Shown: positions 1 to 8,280 of the stretch, one piece after another
Position numbering within the stretch: the first letter of the stretch is position 1
Layout of the letters: every line of letters begins with the position of its first letter
Assembly (NCBI GenBank): GCA_001304215.1
Contig: LJVB01000011.1
Coordinates: 1-41,114 of the forward strand
Direction of reading: 5' to 3'
DNA: 41,114 nucleotides
From: Acidithiobacillales bacterium SM1_46
GTDB taxonomy: Bacteria > Pseudomonadota > Gammaproteobacteria > Acidiferrobacterales > Sulfurifustaceae
The notes under the pieces: generated by a model
Databases searched by the model: none
Told to the model about the DNA's origin: nothing
The model's input: the letters and a program-made list of their open reading frames with translations, nothing else
Translations under genes and position numbers: made by a program

Positions 1-2
1 AG

Positions 3-125
3 GAGTACGGGATGGCGCACAGTGACGATGAGCTGCGCCTGCGCTGCGAGACTGTGATCCGCAACTACGATCCGTGCATTTCCTGCGCAACGCATTTCTT
101 GCGGCTACAGGTGAGCCGGGCATAG
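3..125 (+). CDS. [NiFe] hydrogenase large subunit, C-terminal fragment (group 3)
   Basis: Only the last 40 codons lie in the window; the gene begins upstream. The fragment carries DPCISCATH, the second CxxC motif of [NiFe] hydrogenase large subunits: its two cysteines bind the Ni-Fe centre, and the His marks the site where a maturation protease cuts. After the His there are nine more residues (FLRLQVSRA), the expected removable tail. The DPCxSCATH form is typical of group 3 (NAD(P)-linked, cytosolic) enzymes rather than membrane uptake types; 3b seems closest, from memory. The maturation protease gene starts 3 bases after the stop, so the two are almost certainly co-transcribed. Confidence 0.85.
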   Translation, partial: EYGMAHSDDELRLRCETVIRNYDPCISCATHFLRLQVSRA

Positions 126-128
126 GTC

Positions 129-701
129 ATGATCGAGACACTCGTCATCGGAGTTGGCTCACCAAATGGCGATGATGGTGCCGCCTGGGCCGCGCTCGAG
201 CAGTTGGCGTGCCGCGCTGAGGTGCAGGCAGCAGGTGAGGCAATAGTCCTTGAATCATTGGACCGGCCGGGCGCGACGGTGATAGGACGTTGGCAGGGGG
301 TACGGAAGGTGGTACTGGTTGACGCGGTGCGATCGGGGGCCCCCGCAGGCACCCTGCATCGCATCGCTGCCAAGGATCTCTTATCACTCGGGTGTGCCGC
401 GTCAAGTCACGGGTTTGGCGTCGCCGAGTCAATCCGGCTGGCCATCGTGCTCGGCGCGCTGCCGGAACAACTCGTAATTCTTGGAATCGAGGCGGGTGCA
501 ATGGCGCCAGGCCGAGCGCCGCTTTCCCCTGAGGTGATACGGGCATTGCCCGATCTCGTCGACGCCCTGGTGCGCGAGGCGGTCTTCGCAGGCGATCACG
601 GGCAACCGGTCGCGCGTGCGCCGACGAGTTGGCCGGGAGATCTGGGTGATTGCCGTGATCCTGCGGCCGGTCATGCGGTGCGGCTACGCGTAGATCGCTG
701 A
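129..701 (+). CDS. Hydrogenase maturation protease (HybD/HoxW-type)
   Basis: Nickel-dependent endopeptidase that trims the C-terminal tail of the hydrogenase large subunit after Ni insertion. The N-terminus has GVGSPNGDDG (about residues 8-17), the family's metal-binding Asp region. VVLVDAVRSGAPAGT (about 62-76) and SSHGFGVAESIRLA (about 92-105) are the second Asp and His regions, and VILGIEAG follows. At 190 residues it is somewhat longer than the usual 150-170, with an unconserved Arg/Pro-rich tail. ATG at 129 starts 3 bases after the large-subunit stop. Its adjacent substrate fits a dedicated protease. Confidence 0.88.
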   Translation: MIETLVIGVGSPNGDDGAAWAALEQLACRAEVQAAGEAIVLESLDRPGATVIGRWQGVRKVVLVDAVRSGAPAGTLHRIAAKDLLSLGCAASSHGFGVAESIRLAIVLGALPEQLVILGIEAGAMAPGRAPLSPEVIRALPDLVDALVREAVFAGDHGQPVARAPTSWPGDLGDCRDPAAGHAVRLRVDR

Positions 702-704
702 TTC

Positions 705-730
705 CGCCAAAACCAGGTCGTGCTTTGGCG
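705..730. terminator. Hairpin between convergent hydrogenase and folE2 operons
   Basis: Perfect 7-bp inverted repeat CGCCAAA / TTTGGCG with a 12-base loop, between the convergent protease and folE2 stops. Short A and T runs adjoin the arms, but there is no long U-tract, so this is a weak candidate for a bidirectional terminator. Confidence 0.35.
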
Positions 731-736
731 ATTGCC

Positions 737-1609
737 CTAGGAAGCGGCTTCGGTCTTGTCCTTCTTGATCATCGCGTAAGCGGAGTGATTGTGGATCGAC
801 TCGAAGTTCTCTGACTCGACTACGTAGGCCTCGATACGTTCGTCCTTGTTAAGCTGTGCGGCGATGTCGCGCACCATGTCCTCAACAAATTTCGGGTTGT
901 CGTAGGCGCGCTCGGTGACAAATTTCTCGTCCGGACGCTTTAGCAGCCCGTAGAGTTCACAGCTCGCCTGTTTCTCGACGAGATCGATGACGTCCTCGAT
1001 CCACACGAAGGTGTTGGTGCGCACGGTAACGGTTACATGCGAGCGCTGGTTGTGCGCGCCGCGCTCGGAGATCTCTTTGGAGCAGGGGCAGAGACTCGTG
1101 ACCGGGACCACCACCCGGATCTTCGTGATATCGGTACCGTTGTGGACCTCACCGATGAAAGTCACGTGATAGTCCAGGAGGCTCTTCACGCCTGAGACCG
1201 GAGCCGCCTTGTTGATAAAGTACGGGAAAGACATCTCGATGTAGCCGCGGTCGGCCTCAAGGCGCTTGCTCATTTCGGCCAGCATGTCGCGGAACGAGTC
1301 AACCGAAATCTCCATGTCGTGCGCGTTCAGAATCTCGACAAAGCGCGACATGTGCGTGCCTTTGAAATTGTGTGGCAGCTCCACGTACATGTTGAAGTTA
1401 GCGATGGTGTGCTGCACGCCTTGGGAGCGATCCTTGACCAGGATCGGATGGCGAATATCCTTGATGCCGACCTTGTCGATCTGCAGTCGCCGGGTATCCG
1501 GGCTGGACTGGACGTCGGCGATCTGGGTGGTTTCGGCCTTGGCTTTCTTCAGGGCGTCGGATGTCGGTTTGGCTGTAGCGAAGGATGGTACGACGGATAC
1601 CCGGGGCAT
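737..1609 (-). CDS. folE2: GTP cyclohydrolase FolE2 (type IB)
   Basis: Converts GTP to 7,8-dihydroneopterin triphosphate, the first step of folate and pterin synthesis; the IB type does not depend strictly on zinc. Family signatures are DVQSSPDTR near the start, [22 protein letters not shown] with the conserved metal-binding Cys, GAHNQRSHV, and the C-terminal [10 protein letters not shown]. The conserved part begins at ADVQ near position 1522, but there is no ATG or GTG close by; the nearest in-frame ATG is at 1609, giving about 30 extra N-terminal residues and 290 in total, within the family range. This start lies inside the 3' end of dxs in another frame. It is the last gene of the xseB-ispA-dxs-folE2 series. 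Confidence 0.9.
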   Translation of the reverse strand: MPRVSVVPSFATAKPTSDALKKAKAETTQIADVQSSPDTRRLQIDKVGIKDIRHPILVKDRSQGVQHTIANFNMYVELPHNFKGTHMSRFVEILNAHDMEISVDSFRDMLAEMSKRLEADRGYIEMSFPYFINKAAPVSGVKSLLDYHVTFIGEVHNGTDITKIRVVVPVTSLCPCSKEISERGAHNQRSHVTVTVRTNTFVWIEDVIDLVEKQASCELYGLLKRPDEKFVTERAYDNPKFVEDMVRDIAAQLNKDERIEAYVVESENFESIHNHSAYAMIKKDKTEAAS

Positions 1610-3428
1610 CCAACCCGCACTCGGCCAACAGTTCTTCGGGCGTGCCGTGTTCGGGGAACTGGTCGGGCAAGCCAAGCACTACCACCCGCACCCCCAGGCC
1701 AGCGGCGGAAACAAATTCGTTGACGGCCGAGCCGGCCCCACCGGCAACGGCATTCTCTTCCACGGTGACCAGCAATTCGTGCGTGCCGGCCAGGTCGCGT
1801 ACCAGATCCTCGTCGAGCGGCTTCACGAAGCGCATGTTTACGACGGTGGCATCAAACGATGCGCCGGCCTCGAGCGCCGGTGCCAGCATGCTGCCGAAGG
1901 CGAGAATCGCCACGCGCCGGCCGCGGCGACGGATCTCGCCCTTGCCGAGAGGCAGTGCGTCCATGTCCGACTGCACCGCGATGCCGGGCCCGGTGCCGCG
2001 CGGGTAGCGCACCGCGCTCGGCCCGTTCAGCATGAAACCGGTGTAGAGCATCTGTCGGCACTCGTTCTCGTCAGACGGCGCCATGATGGTGATGTTCGGC
2101 AGGCAACGCAGGAAGGAGAGGTCGAATGCACCGTTGTGCGTGGGTCCGTCAGCGCCGACCAGGCCGGCACGATCGATCGCAAACAGCACGGGCAAATTTT
2201 GCAGGCAGACATCGTGTATCAACTGGTCGTAACCGCGCTGCAGGAACGTTGAGTAGATCGCCACTACCGGCTTCAGGCCGTCGCAGGCGAGTCCCGCGGC
2301 GAACGTGAGCGCGTGCTGCTCGGCAATGCCGACATCGAAGTAGCGGTTCTTGAAGCGCTCCGAAAACGCAACCATCCCGGATCCTTCGCGCATCGCCGGC
2401 GTGATGCCGATGAGCCGCACATCGCGCGAGGCCATGTCGCAAAGCCACTCGCCAAAGACCTGCGTGTAGGTTCTGGCAGCCGGTTTCTTTTCCATCTTGC
2501 CGGTGGCCGGGTCGAACGGCGTCACACCGTGATAGACGCAGGGGTCACCCTCGGCCGGTTCGTAGCCCTTGCCCTTGCGTGTCACGACATGCAGGAATCG
2601 GGGACCCTTCAGTTTGCGCAGGTTGCGCAGTGTTGCCACCAGCGTGCCCACATCATGCCCGTCTATCGGTCCGAGATAGTTGAATCCGAACTCCTCGAAA
2701 AGCGTCGAGGGCACGAACATGCCCTTCATGTGCTCCTCGGCGCGCCGCGCGAACTCCTTGATCGGCGGAATCGTCGAAAGCACCGTCTTTGAGCCTTCGC
2801 GCACGCTGGTGAATACCTTGCCGGACAGAATGCGCGCCAGGTAGCTCGACATCGCGCCGACATTCTGCGAGATCGACATGTCGTTGTCGTTCAGGATCAC
2901 CAGCAAGTCGGCATCCATTTCGCCGGCATTGTTGAGCGCTTCATAAGCCTGGCCGCCGGAGAGCGCGCCATCGCCGATGACCGCGACCACTCTGCGGCCG
3001 GAGCCGGTACGCGCCGCCGCTACCGCCATGCCCAATGCGGCACTGATAGAGGTCGAGGAGTGACCAACGCCGAAGGTGTCATACTCACTCTCGTTGCGGC
3101 GCGGGAAGCCCGCAATGCCGTCCTTCTGACGCAGCGTGTGCATGAGGTCGCGCCGGCCGGTGAGGATCTTGTGCGGGTAGGTCTGGTGCCCGACGTCCCA
3201 GACCAGGCGGTCCTCCGGCGTGTCGAATGCGTAGTGCAACGCGATGGTGAGTTCGACCGTGCCGAGGCCCGCGGCGAGATGCCCGCCTGTGCGCGAGACC
3301 GTCTCGATAAGGAATCGGCGAAGCTCGTCGGCCAGCCGCGGCAGTTCGCGCTCATCGAGGGTACGCAGATCAGCAGGAGAGCCGATCTGCGCGAGTAACG
3401 GGAAGCGGGCGGCGAAGTCTTCGGTCAC
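1398..3428 (-). CDS. dxs: 1-deoxy-D-xylulose-5-phosphate synthase, with abnormal C-terminal extension
   Basis: Thiamine-diphosphate enzyme joining pyruvate and glyceraldehyde 3-phosphate to give DXP, the entry step of MEP isoprenoid synthesis. Visible are [13 protein letters not shown], the TPP motif GDGALSGG...NDNDMSIS (about residues 152-188), and the transketolase-like half with [18 protein letters not shown] start at 3428 overlaps the ispA stop (GTGA). Homology appears to end near residue 616 ([12 protein letters not shown]), close to the usual length of about 620, but the frame stays open for 60 more codons, Arg/Pro/Gln-rich and without family character, overlapping folE2 in a different frame. 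Stop loss or an indel is likely; the catalytic part is intact. Confidence 0.92.
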   Translation of the reverse strand: MTEDFAARFPLLAQIGSPADLRTLDERELPRLADELRRFLIETVSRTGGHLAAGLGTVELTIALHYAFDTPEDRLVWDVGHQTYPHKILTGRRDLMHTLRQKDGIAGFPRRNESEYDTFGVGHSSTSISAALGMAVAAARTGSGRRVVAVIGDGALSGGQAYEALNNAGEMDADLLVILNDNDMSISQNVGAMSSYLARILSGKVFTSVREGSKTVLSTIPPIKEFARRAEEHMKGMFVPSTLFEEFGFNYLGPIDGHDVGTLVATLRNLRKLKGPRFLHVVTRKGKGYEPAEGDPCVYHGVTPFDPATGKMEKKPAARTYTQVFGEWLCDMASRDVRLIGITPAMREGSGMVAFSERFKNRYFDVGIAEQHALTFAAGLACDGLKPVVAIYSTFLQRGYDQLIHDVCLQNLPVLFAIDRAGLVGADGPTHNGAFDLSFLRCLPNITIMAPSDENECRQMLYTGFMLNGPSAVRYPRGTGPGIAVQSDMDALPLGKGEIRRRGRRVAILAFGSMLAPALEAGASFDATVVNMRFVKPLDEDLVRDLAGTHELLVTVEENAVAGGAGSAVNEFVSAAGLGVRVVVLGLPDQFPEHGTPEELLAECGLDAPGIRRTILRYSQTDIRRPEESQGRNHPDRRRPVQPGYPATADRQGRHQGYSPSDPGQGSLPRRAAHHR

Positions 3429-4321
3429 TGTCGGCGCTCAAGAATGAAGGATGCCAGTGCGGCCAGAATCTGCCCATTATCCCCAAATGGCGCCAGGCTT
3501 TCGAGCGCTTCCTTATGTAGTTCCCGGGCGCGCTGGCGTGCTGCCGCCATGCCGAGCACGGCCGGGTAGGTCGGCTTGTTTCGGGCCGCGTCGGCGCGGG
3601 CCGTCTTGCCGAGGGTTTGGGTGTCGCCCTCGACATCCAGGATATCGTCCACGATCTGGAAGGCCAGGCCGACCACCCGGCCAAAGCGATCCAGCGCCGC
3701 CAGGTGGGCGGGGGTGCCATTGCCTGTCGCGAGCGCACCGAGCATGACCGAGCCGTGGATCAGGGCGCCAGTCTTCCGGGTATGCATTTCCTGCAACTGG
3801 TCGGCATCCATCGGTTTGCCGACGGCGGCGAGGTCAATGGCCTGTCCGCCGGCCATGCCGGACGAGCCGGCGGCCGCGGCCAGAGTCGCAATCATCTGCA
3901 GGCGTTTCGCCGGAGCGAGAACCGCTAGCGCAGCGTCTTCGGCGAGAATCTGGAAGGCCAGCGTCTGTAGCGCGTCGCCGGCAAGCAGCGCAGTGGCCTC
4001 GCCGTAGGTCCGGTGACAGGTGGGTTTGCCGCGACGCAGGTCATCGTCATCCATGCACGGCAGGTCATCGTGCACGAGCGAGTAGGCGTGGACCAGCTCG
4101 ACGGCGCAGGCCGGTGCATCGAGCAGTGGCACCGATGCGCCGAGCGCCTCCCCGGCCGCATAGACGAGGGCAGCACGCACGCGCTTGCCACCATCCAGTG
4201 TGGCATAGCGCATTGCCTCGTGCAGGCGTTGTGGGGGTTCTGCTGTCGCCGGCAGGCAGCGATCAAGCGCGTGCTCGACGCGCCTTTGGTACTGCCGGAG
4301 CCTCTCCTCGAAAGCCGACAA
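3425..4321 (-). CDS. ispA: Farnesyl/geranyl diphosphate synthase
   Basis: Short-chain trans-prenyl diphosphate synthase condensing IPP with DMAPP or GPP to FPP. The first aspartate-rich motif is in [18 protein letters not shown] (about residues 84-101) and the second in [12 protein letters not shown] (about 217-228); GGKRVR binds IPP. Length 298 matches the family. The start appears to be TTG at 4321, 8 bases after the xseB stop, because no ATG lies between that stop and conserved sequence. The stop overlaps the dxs start, suggesting translational coupling. The substrates come from the MEP pathway begun by dxs. Confidence 0.93.
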   Translation of the reverse strand: MSAFEERLRQYQRRVEHALDRCLPATAEPPQRLHEAMRYATLDGGKRVRAALVYAAGEALGASVPLLDAPACAVELVHAYSLVHDDLPCMDDDDLRRGKPTCHRTYGEATALLAGDALQTLAFQILAEDAALAVLAPAKRLQMIATLAAAAGSSGMAGGQAIDLAAVGKPMDADQLQEMHTRKTGALIHGSVMLGALATGNGTPAHLAALDRFGRVVGLAFQIVDDILDVEGDTQTLGKTARADAARNKPTYPAVLGMAAARQRARELHKEALESLAPFGDNGQILAALASFILERRQ

Positions 4322-4329
4322 CGCAGGGC

Positions 4330-4578
4330 TCAGTCGTCTTGATCGTCCAGCGGGAGCGGCTCAACCCTGAACTCGCCATTCTTCTGGACCAGTTGTTCGA
4401 CGCGCTGCTCCGCTTCCTTGAGGCCTTGCTGACAGACTCGCGTCAGCTCCACGCCACGCTGGAACGAAGCAAGTGCCTCCTCGAGCGTCTGCTCGCCGGC
4501 CTCCATCTTTTCAACAATCTTCTCGAGTTCGGCCAGCGCCTTCTCGAAGTCGGGGAGTGAACTGGATTTCTTGGCCAC
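4330..4578 (-). CDS. xseB: Exodeoxyribonuclease VII small subunit
   Basis: Small subunit of ExoVII, which degrades single-stranded DNA together with XseA (not in this window). The 82-residue protein has the standard pattern: FEKALAELEKIVEKME, GEQTLEEALASFQRG and VELTRVCQQGLKEAEQRV, two helices forming a coiled hairpin. GTG start at 4578 with a purine-rich AAGAG upstream. First gene of the common xseB-ispA-dxs arrangement, where its role is unrelated to isoprenoids. Confidence 0.92.
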   Translation of the reverse strand: MAKKSSSLPDFEKALAELEKIVEKMEAGEQTLEEALASFQRGVELTRVCQQGLKEAEQRVEQLVQKNGEFRVEPLPLDDQDD

Positions 4579-4646
4579 GTTGATCTCTTCGGAAGGAATG
4601 CCGCGTCGCTGAATCGGCGTAAGCTAGCGCAGCGCGTAGGCAAGCG

Positions 4647-5024
4647 TCAATTTATCCAGCGCTGTTTGACCGTATCGCGCGCGACCGTCGCGCCAGAGCA
4701 GCCGGCCAGCACCGGTAGCAACGGCAGATCGGTAAGCACCCAGGCACCGTTTTCACGCAGGCGCCCGGCGAAGCCCGGCTCTTCGCCACGGACATCCCAG
4801 CCGAGGCGAAACCATGTCTGACCAAAGGTCAGTCCGCCGGCGGCGGCAATCGCCTGTAATGCCCGAACCTCGGAGACCGCGGGCGGGAAGATGGCCAGTA
4901 ACCGGCCGCTTGCCGCGGATGGGGGCGCCAGGGAGCGGAGCGCGACCATCATGGTAAGCAGCCAAACCGCTACGACCGCCATTGCGATGGCCAGTGCCAA
5001 TCGGTGTTCCCTGCGGATACCCAT
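4647..5024 (-). CDS. Small membrane-anchored protein of unknown function
   Basis: I do not recognise a named family. The ATG at 5024 gives 125 residues; a TTG at 5039, directly after the MFS stop, would add five. One hydrophobic segment (LALAIAMAVVAVWLLTMMVAL, about residues 10-30) should anchor the protein, leaving about 90 residues outside. The soluble part includes GRLLAIFPPAVSEVRALQA, FGQTWFRLGWDV and FAGRLRENGAWVLTDLPL, which reads like genuine protein rather than a shadow frame; I have an impression of similar small proteins next to transporters in other proteobacteria. It is probably co-transcribed with the MFS gene upstream. No function proposed. Confidence 0.6.
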   Translation of the reverse strand: MGIRREHRLALAIAMAVVAVWLLTMMVALRSLAPPSAASGRLLAIFPPAVSEVRALQAIAAAGGLTFGQTWFRLGWDVRGEEPGFAGRLRENGAWVLTDLPLLPVLAGCSGATVARDTVKQRWIN

Positions 5025-5039
5025 CACTGTATGGCGCAA

Positions 5040-6281
5040 TCAGGCCGTTACAACCGAGAAGCGCGGTGCGGGGCGCTCACGGATGGGCAGGTGCACAATG
5101 GCGGCGAAAATACCAAGCGCCACGCACAGCCACCAGACTGCGTCATACGTGCCAGTTCGCGCCTGTACCAGCCCACCGAGCCATACGCCAAGGAATGCAC
5201 CGACCTGATGGCTGAAGAAAACGATGCCGTACAGCGTGGCGAGAAAGCGCGTGCCGAACATCACGGCGACGAGTCCCGTGGTGAGCGGGACGGTCGAGAG
5301 CCACAGCAGGCCCATCGCTGCGGCGAATCCGATAACCACTGCGGGCGAGGGCGGCAGCAGCACGAAGGCCGAAATGGCAACCGCACGCGCGGCATAGATG
5401 CTGCTCAGCAGGTAGCGCTTGGCGTGCCGGCCGCCCAGCACACCGGCCGAATAGGAGCCGGCGACATTGAATAGACCGATGAGACCGAGCGCGAGTGCGG
5501 CAAGTCCGGCGCCAACACCGATATCGGTGAGGTGCGCAGGCAGATGGGTAGTCACGAACCCGACATGAAAGCCGCAAACGAAAAAGCCGGCGATTAGTAG
5601 CCAGTAGCTTCGGTGGCGCAGCGCCAGTCCGAGCGCGGTGCACACCGGCAATTCGGCCACGGAGCTTGCGTTGGCTGCGGGAGCGCGACCGCGCAGCGGC
5701 AGCGTGAGAAACAGCACCAGCGAGACCGTTGCGGACAGTGCGAGCAGGGCGTTGGCCCAGCCGTAGCCCGCGATGAATGCCTGTCCGAGCGGCGCGAACA
5801 GGAACTGTCCGAGTGATCCAGCCGCCATCACCATGCCGAAAGCCCAGGAACGGCGCTGCTCCGGGACGCGGCGGCCAAGTACGGCTAGCACGATATTAAA
5901 GGATGCGCCGCAGAGTCCAAGTCCGATCAGAACCCCGGCCGTCAGGTTCAACGCGAGCGGGGAGGTGCTGAAAGACATGAATATGATGCCTAGGACGTAC
6001 ATCACCGTACCGGCGGCAAGAACGCGCGCGGAACCAAGCCGATCGGCCAGAGCGCCGGCAAACGGTTGACCGATACCCCAGACCAGATTCTGAATCGCTA
6101 TTGCGAGCGCAAATACTTCCCGACTCCAGCCGCGACCGAGCGACAGCGGTTCGGTGAAGAGACCGAATGTCGTGCGCATGCCATTGGTAATGAGCGCAAT
6201 CAGGCAGGCGGCTGTCACAACGACGGCGAGGGCACGCCAGGTGGGATTGGGTTCGGCGCGCGCCGGCGTCCAGTCTTTCAT
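5040..6281 (-). CDS. Major facilitator superfamily transporter
   Basis: A 413-residue inner-membrane protein with about 12 hydrophobic segments in two six-helix halves. The cytoplasmic loop after helix 2 shows FAGALADRLGSARVL, matching the MFS signature GxLaDrxGrr, and the second-half equivalent is GVLGGRHAKRYLL. The N-terminal MRTTFGLFTEPLSLGRGWSR resembles the oxalate/formate-antiporter-like MFS branch seen across proteobacteria. Substrate cannot be read from the sequence. ATG at 6281; the small unknown gene follows without a gap, so the two probably form a unit. Confidence 0.85.
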   Translation of the reverse strand: MKDWTPARAEPNPTWRALAVVVTAACLIALITNGMRTTFGLFTEPLSLGRGWSREVFALAIAIQNLVWGIGQPFAGALADRLGSARVLAAGTVMYVLGIIFMSFSTSPLALNLTAGVLIGLGLCGASFNIVLAVLGRRVPEQRRSWAFGMVMAAGSLGQFLFAPLGQAFIAGYGWANALLALSATVSLVLFLTLPLRGRAPAANASSVAELPVCTALGLALRHRSYWLLIAGFFVCGFHVGFVTTHLPAHLTDIGVGAGLAALALGLIGLFNVAGSYSAGVLGGRHAKRYLLSSIYAARAVAISAFVLLPPSPAVVIGFAAAMGLLWLSTVPLTTGLVAVMFGTRFLATLYGIVFFSHQVGAFLGVWLGGLVQARTGTYDAVWWLCVALGIFAAIVHLPIRERPAPRFSVVTA

Positions 6282-6371
6282 TGTGCTGGGTAGCCGGTGG
6301 GAGTAGTGCGCATGAGCCCAAAAAGATACGCCAAATCGATCGTTGGTGTTAGCCTGAAACCAAGAATTACT

Positions 6372-8135
6372 TCAGGTTGAGTGGTCATGCTCCTGTGGTG
6401 CGGAAGATTCGCGCAGCGCGATCTGCAGGCGAGAGTGCCAGCGCACAAAGCGCCGCCATAGCAAGACGCTGCACACGGCGACCACCGCCAGTACCAGCAG
6501 CAACAGTTCAGTTGGGGGCAGCAGGCTCGCACTCAGCGCGGCAACCAGCAGCATCATGAGCCCGACGGCCGCGACCGGAATGATCTCGGCCAGAATGCGC
6601 CGCACCCCGAAGGCCGCGCTGCCGGAAGCAGCCAACCCGAGCGAGGCTTCCACGAGGATCATGCTGAGTGCCTTGAATTTGCGATAGGCTGCGATGAGGA
6701 ACGGCAGCGACAACAGGCAGGCGCTGCCCCATACCAGCGCCTTGCGGGTTTCGAGCACCGGCAACCATCTATCCAGCAAACCCGATTCCGGTCCAGCCAC
6801 GTAGGCGCCGCTCAGGAAGATTGCTGCCACAATACTGAAGTTCACCAGCACGTGCACGAGAATGCGCCGCACCCAGCTCGCCACCTGGCTGCGGTCGTGT
6901 CCATGCTGGATTCCCTGCAGCCACATCGTGTAGAGGTTGAAGAAGCGCGTTACGGGCTGGGGCGTGATGGCGTCAAGCGCGCGTGTCATGGGATCGGCGG
7001 CGCGAATGAGATAGGGGGTGAGAAAGGTCGTAATGACGGCCACCGCCACTGCGATGGGAAACAGAAAATCACTCGTGACCTTCAACGTGACACCGAGTGC
7101 CGCAATGATGAACGAGAACTCGCCAATCTGCGCAAGCGCAACGCCGACCTGCATGGAGGTGCGCCCATCGTGACCGGCAAGGTGTGTACCGAGGGCCCTC
7201 GTGACGACCTTGCCGAGCACGACCGCGAGGGTAATGACTGCGACGGGCATGGCATGCTCGAAAATTACGCGAGGATCAATCAGCAGGCCGACCGCCACGA
7301 AGAAAATGGCACTGAAGGTGTCGCGCAGCGGTGCAATGAGGCGCTCGATCTGTTTCAGTTCGCGCGATTCCGCCATCACGGCGCCAATCACGAAGGCACC
7401 GAGCGCGACGCTGTAATCAAGCTTGACGACCAGCAGGCAGAATCCGAACGCAAGACCGAGCACGGTGATGAGCAACATCTCGTCGCTGCGGAAGCGCGCG
7501 ACGAAGGTAAGGAGGCGAGGCACGATTAGGATGCCGAGCCCCAGCGCCACCACCAGGAAAATCGCGAGTCGGAGTAGCGTTGCCGCTACCACTGCGGCAT
7601 CCAGGGTACCGTGGCCAGCAACGCTTGAAAGTAGCGCAATGATGGCGATTGCGAGAATGTCCTCGACGATCAGGATGCCGAAGCAGAGCTGCGCGAATCG
7701 TTCGCGTTTGAGCCCGAGCTCTTCCAGCGCCTTGACTGTGATCGTGGTCGAGGAGATCGAGAGCATCGCACCGAGGAACAGGGCGTCGATGTTGCTCCAG
7801 CCGAAATGGCGGCCGATTTCGTAGCCGAGCCATGTCATCAGAATGATTTCGGTGAGCGCGGCGATGATGGCGGTGGCGCCGACCCGCGTGAGCTTGCGCC
7901 AGCTGAATTCCAGTCCAAGGGAAAGCAGCAGGAACACCACGCCGAGCTCCGCGAGCGTTCGGATCGTGTCCTCGCTGCTGATCAGGCCTGCGGGCGGGGT
8001 ATGCGGGCCAATGATGAGTCCGGCGACGATGTAGCCCAGCACCACCGGCTGTTTGAAGCGGTGGAAGAGAACCGTTACCACGCCGGCTACCAGCATGATG
8101 ACGGCGAGGTCCTGAATGAAATCGGTCGTGTGCAT
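6372..8135 (-). CDS. CPA2-family cation:proton antiporter (KefB/YbaL-like), without TrkA domain
   Basis: Monovalent cation/H+ antiporter of the CPA2 group. The N-terminal 400 residues show the family core: FKQPVVLGYIVAGLIIGPHTPP, LAELGVVFLLLSLGLEFS, SISSTTITVKALEELG, ILIVEDILAIAIIAL (acidic ion-binding helix) and ALGAFVIGAVMAES. Instead of the TrkA-N NAD-binding domain of KefB/KefC, the C-terminal 180 residues hold further hydrophobic helices (SIVAAIFLSGAYVAG; PVAAVGLMMLLVAAL) and end in a short hydrophilic His-containing tail. It therefore probably lacks KefB-type nucleotide gating. ATG at 8135; divergent from ggt. Confidence 0.88.
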   Translation of the reverse strand: MHTTDFIQDLAVIMLVAGVVTVLFHRFKQPVVLGYIVAGLIIGPHTPPAGLISSEDTIRTLAELGVVFLLLSLGLEFSWRKLTRVGATAIIAALTEIILMTWLGYEIGRHFGWSNIDALFLGAMLSISSTTITVKALEELGLKRERFAQLCFGILIVEDILAIAIIALLSSVAGHGTLDAAVVAATLLRLAIFLVVALGLGILIVPRLLTFVARFRSDEMLLITVLGLAFGFCLLVVKLDYSVALGAFVIGAVMAESRELKQIERLIAPLRDTFSAIFFVAVGLLIDPRVIFEHAMPVAVITLAVVLGKVVTRALGTHLAGHDGRTSMQVGVALAQIGEFSFIIAALGVTLKVTSDFLFPIAVAVAVITTFLTPYLIRAADPMTRALDAITPQPVTRFFNLYTMWLQGIQHGHDRSQVASWVRRILVHVLVNFSIVAAIFLSGAYVAGPESGLLDRWLPVLETRKALVWGSACLLSLPFLIAAYRKFKALSMILVEASLGLAASGSAAFGVRRILAEIIPVAAVGLMMLLVAALSASLLPPTELLLLVLAVVAVCSVLLWRRFVRWHSRLQIALRESSAPQEHDHST

Positions 8136-8280
8136 GCATCACTATTCGGTACGCCTGACTGCCATCTTAGCGGGGATTGCGGCCCACGCGCAGGGGCCTT
8201 GCAAGTCGTCGCCCAGCGTGCCTACTCTGCGTGGGACGCTCCGAACGCCGTATACTTATGCGATGTCTTGCGCAGTGACT

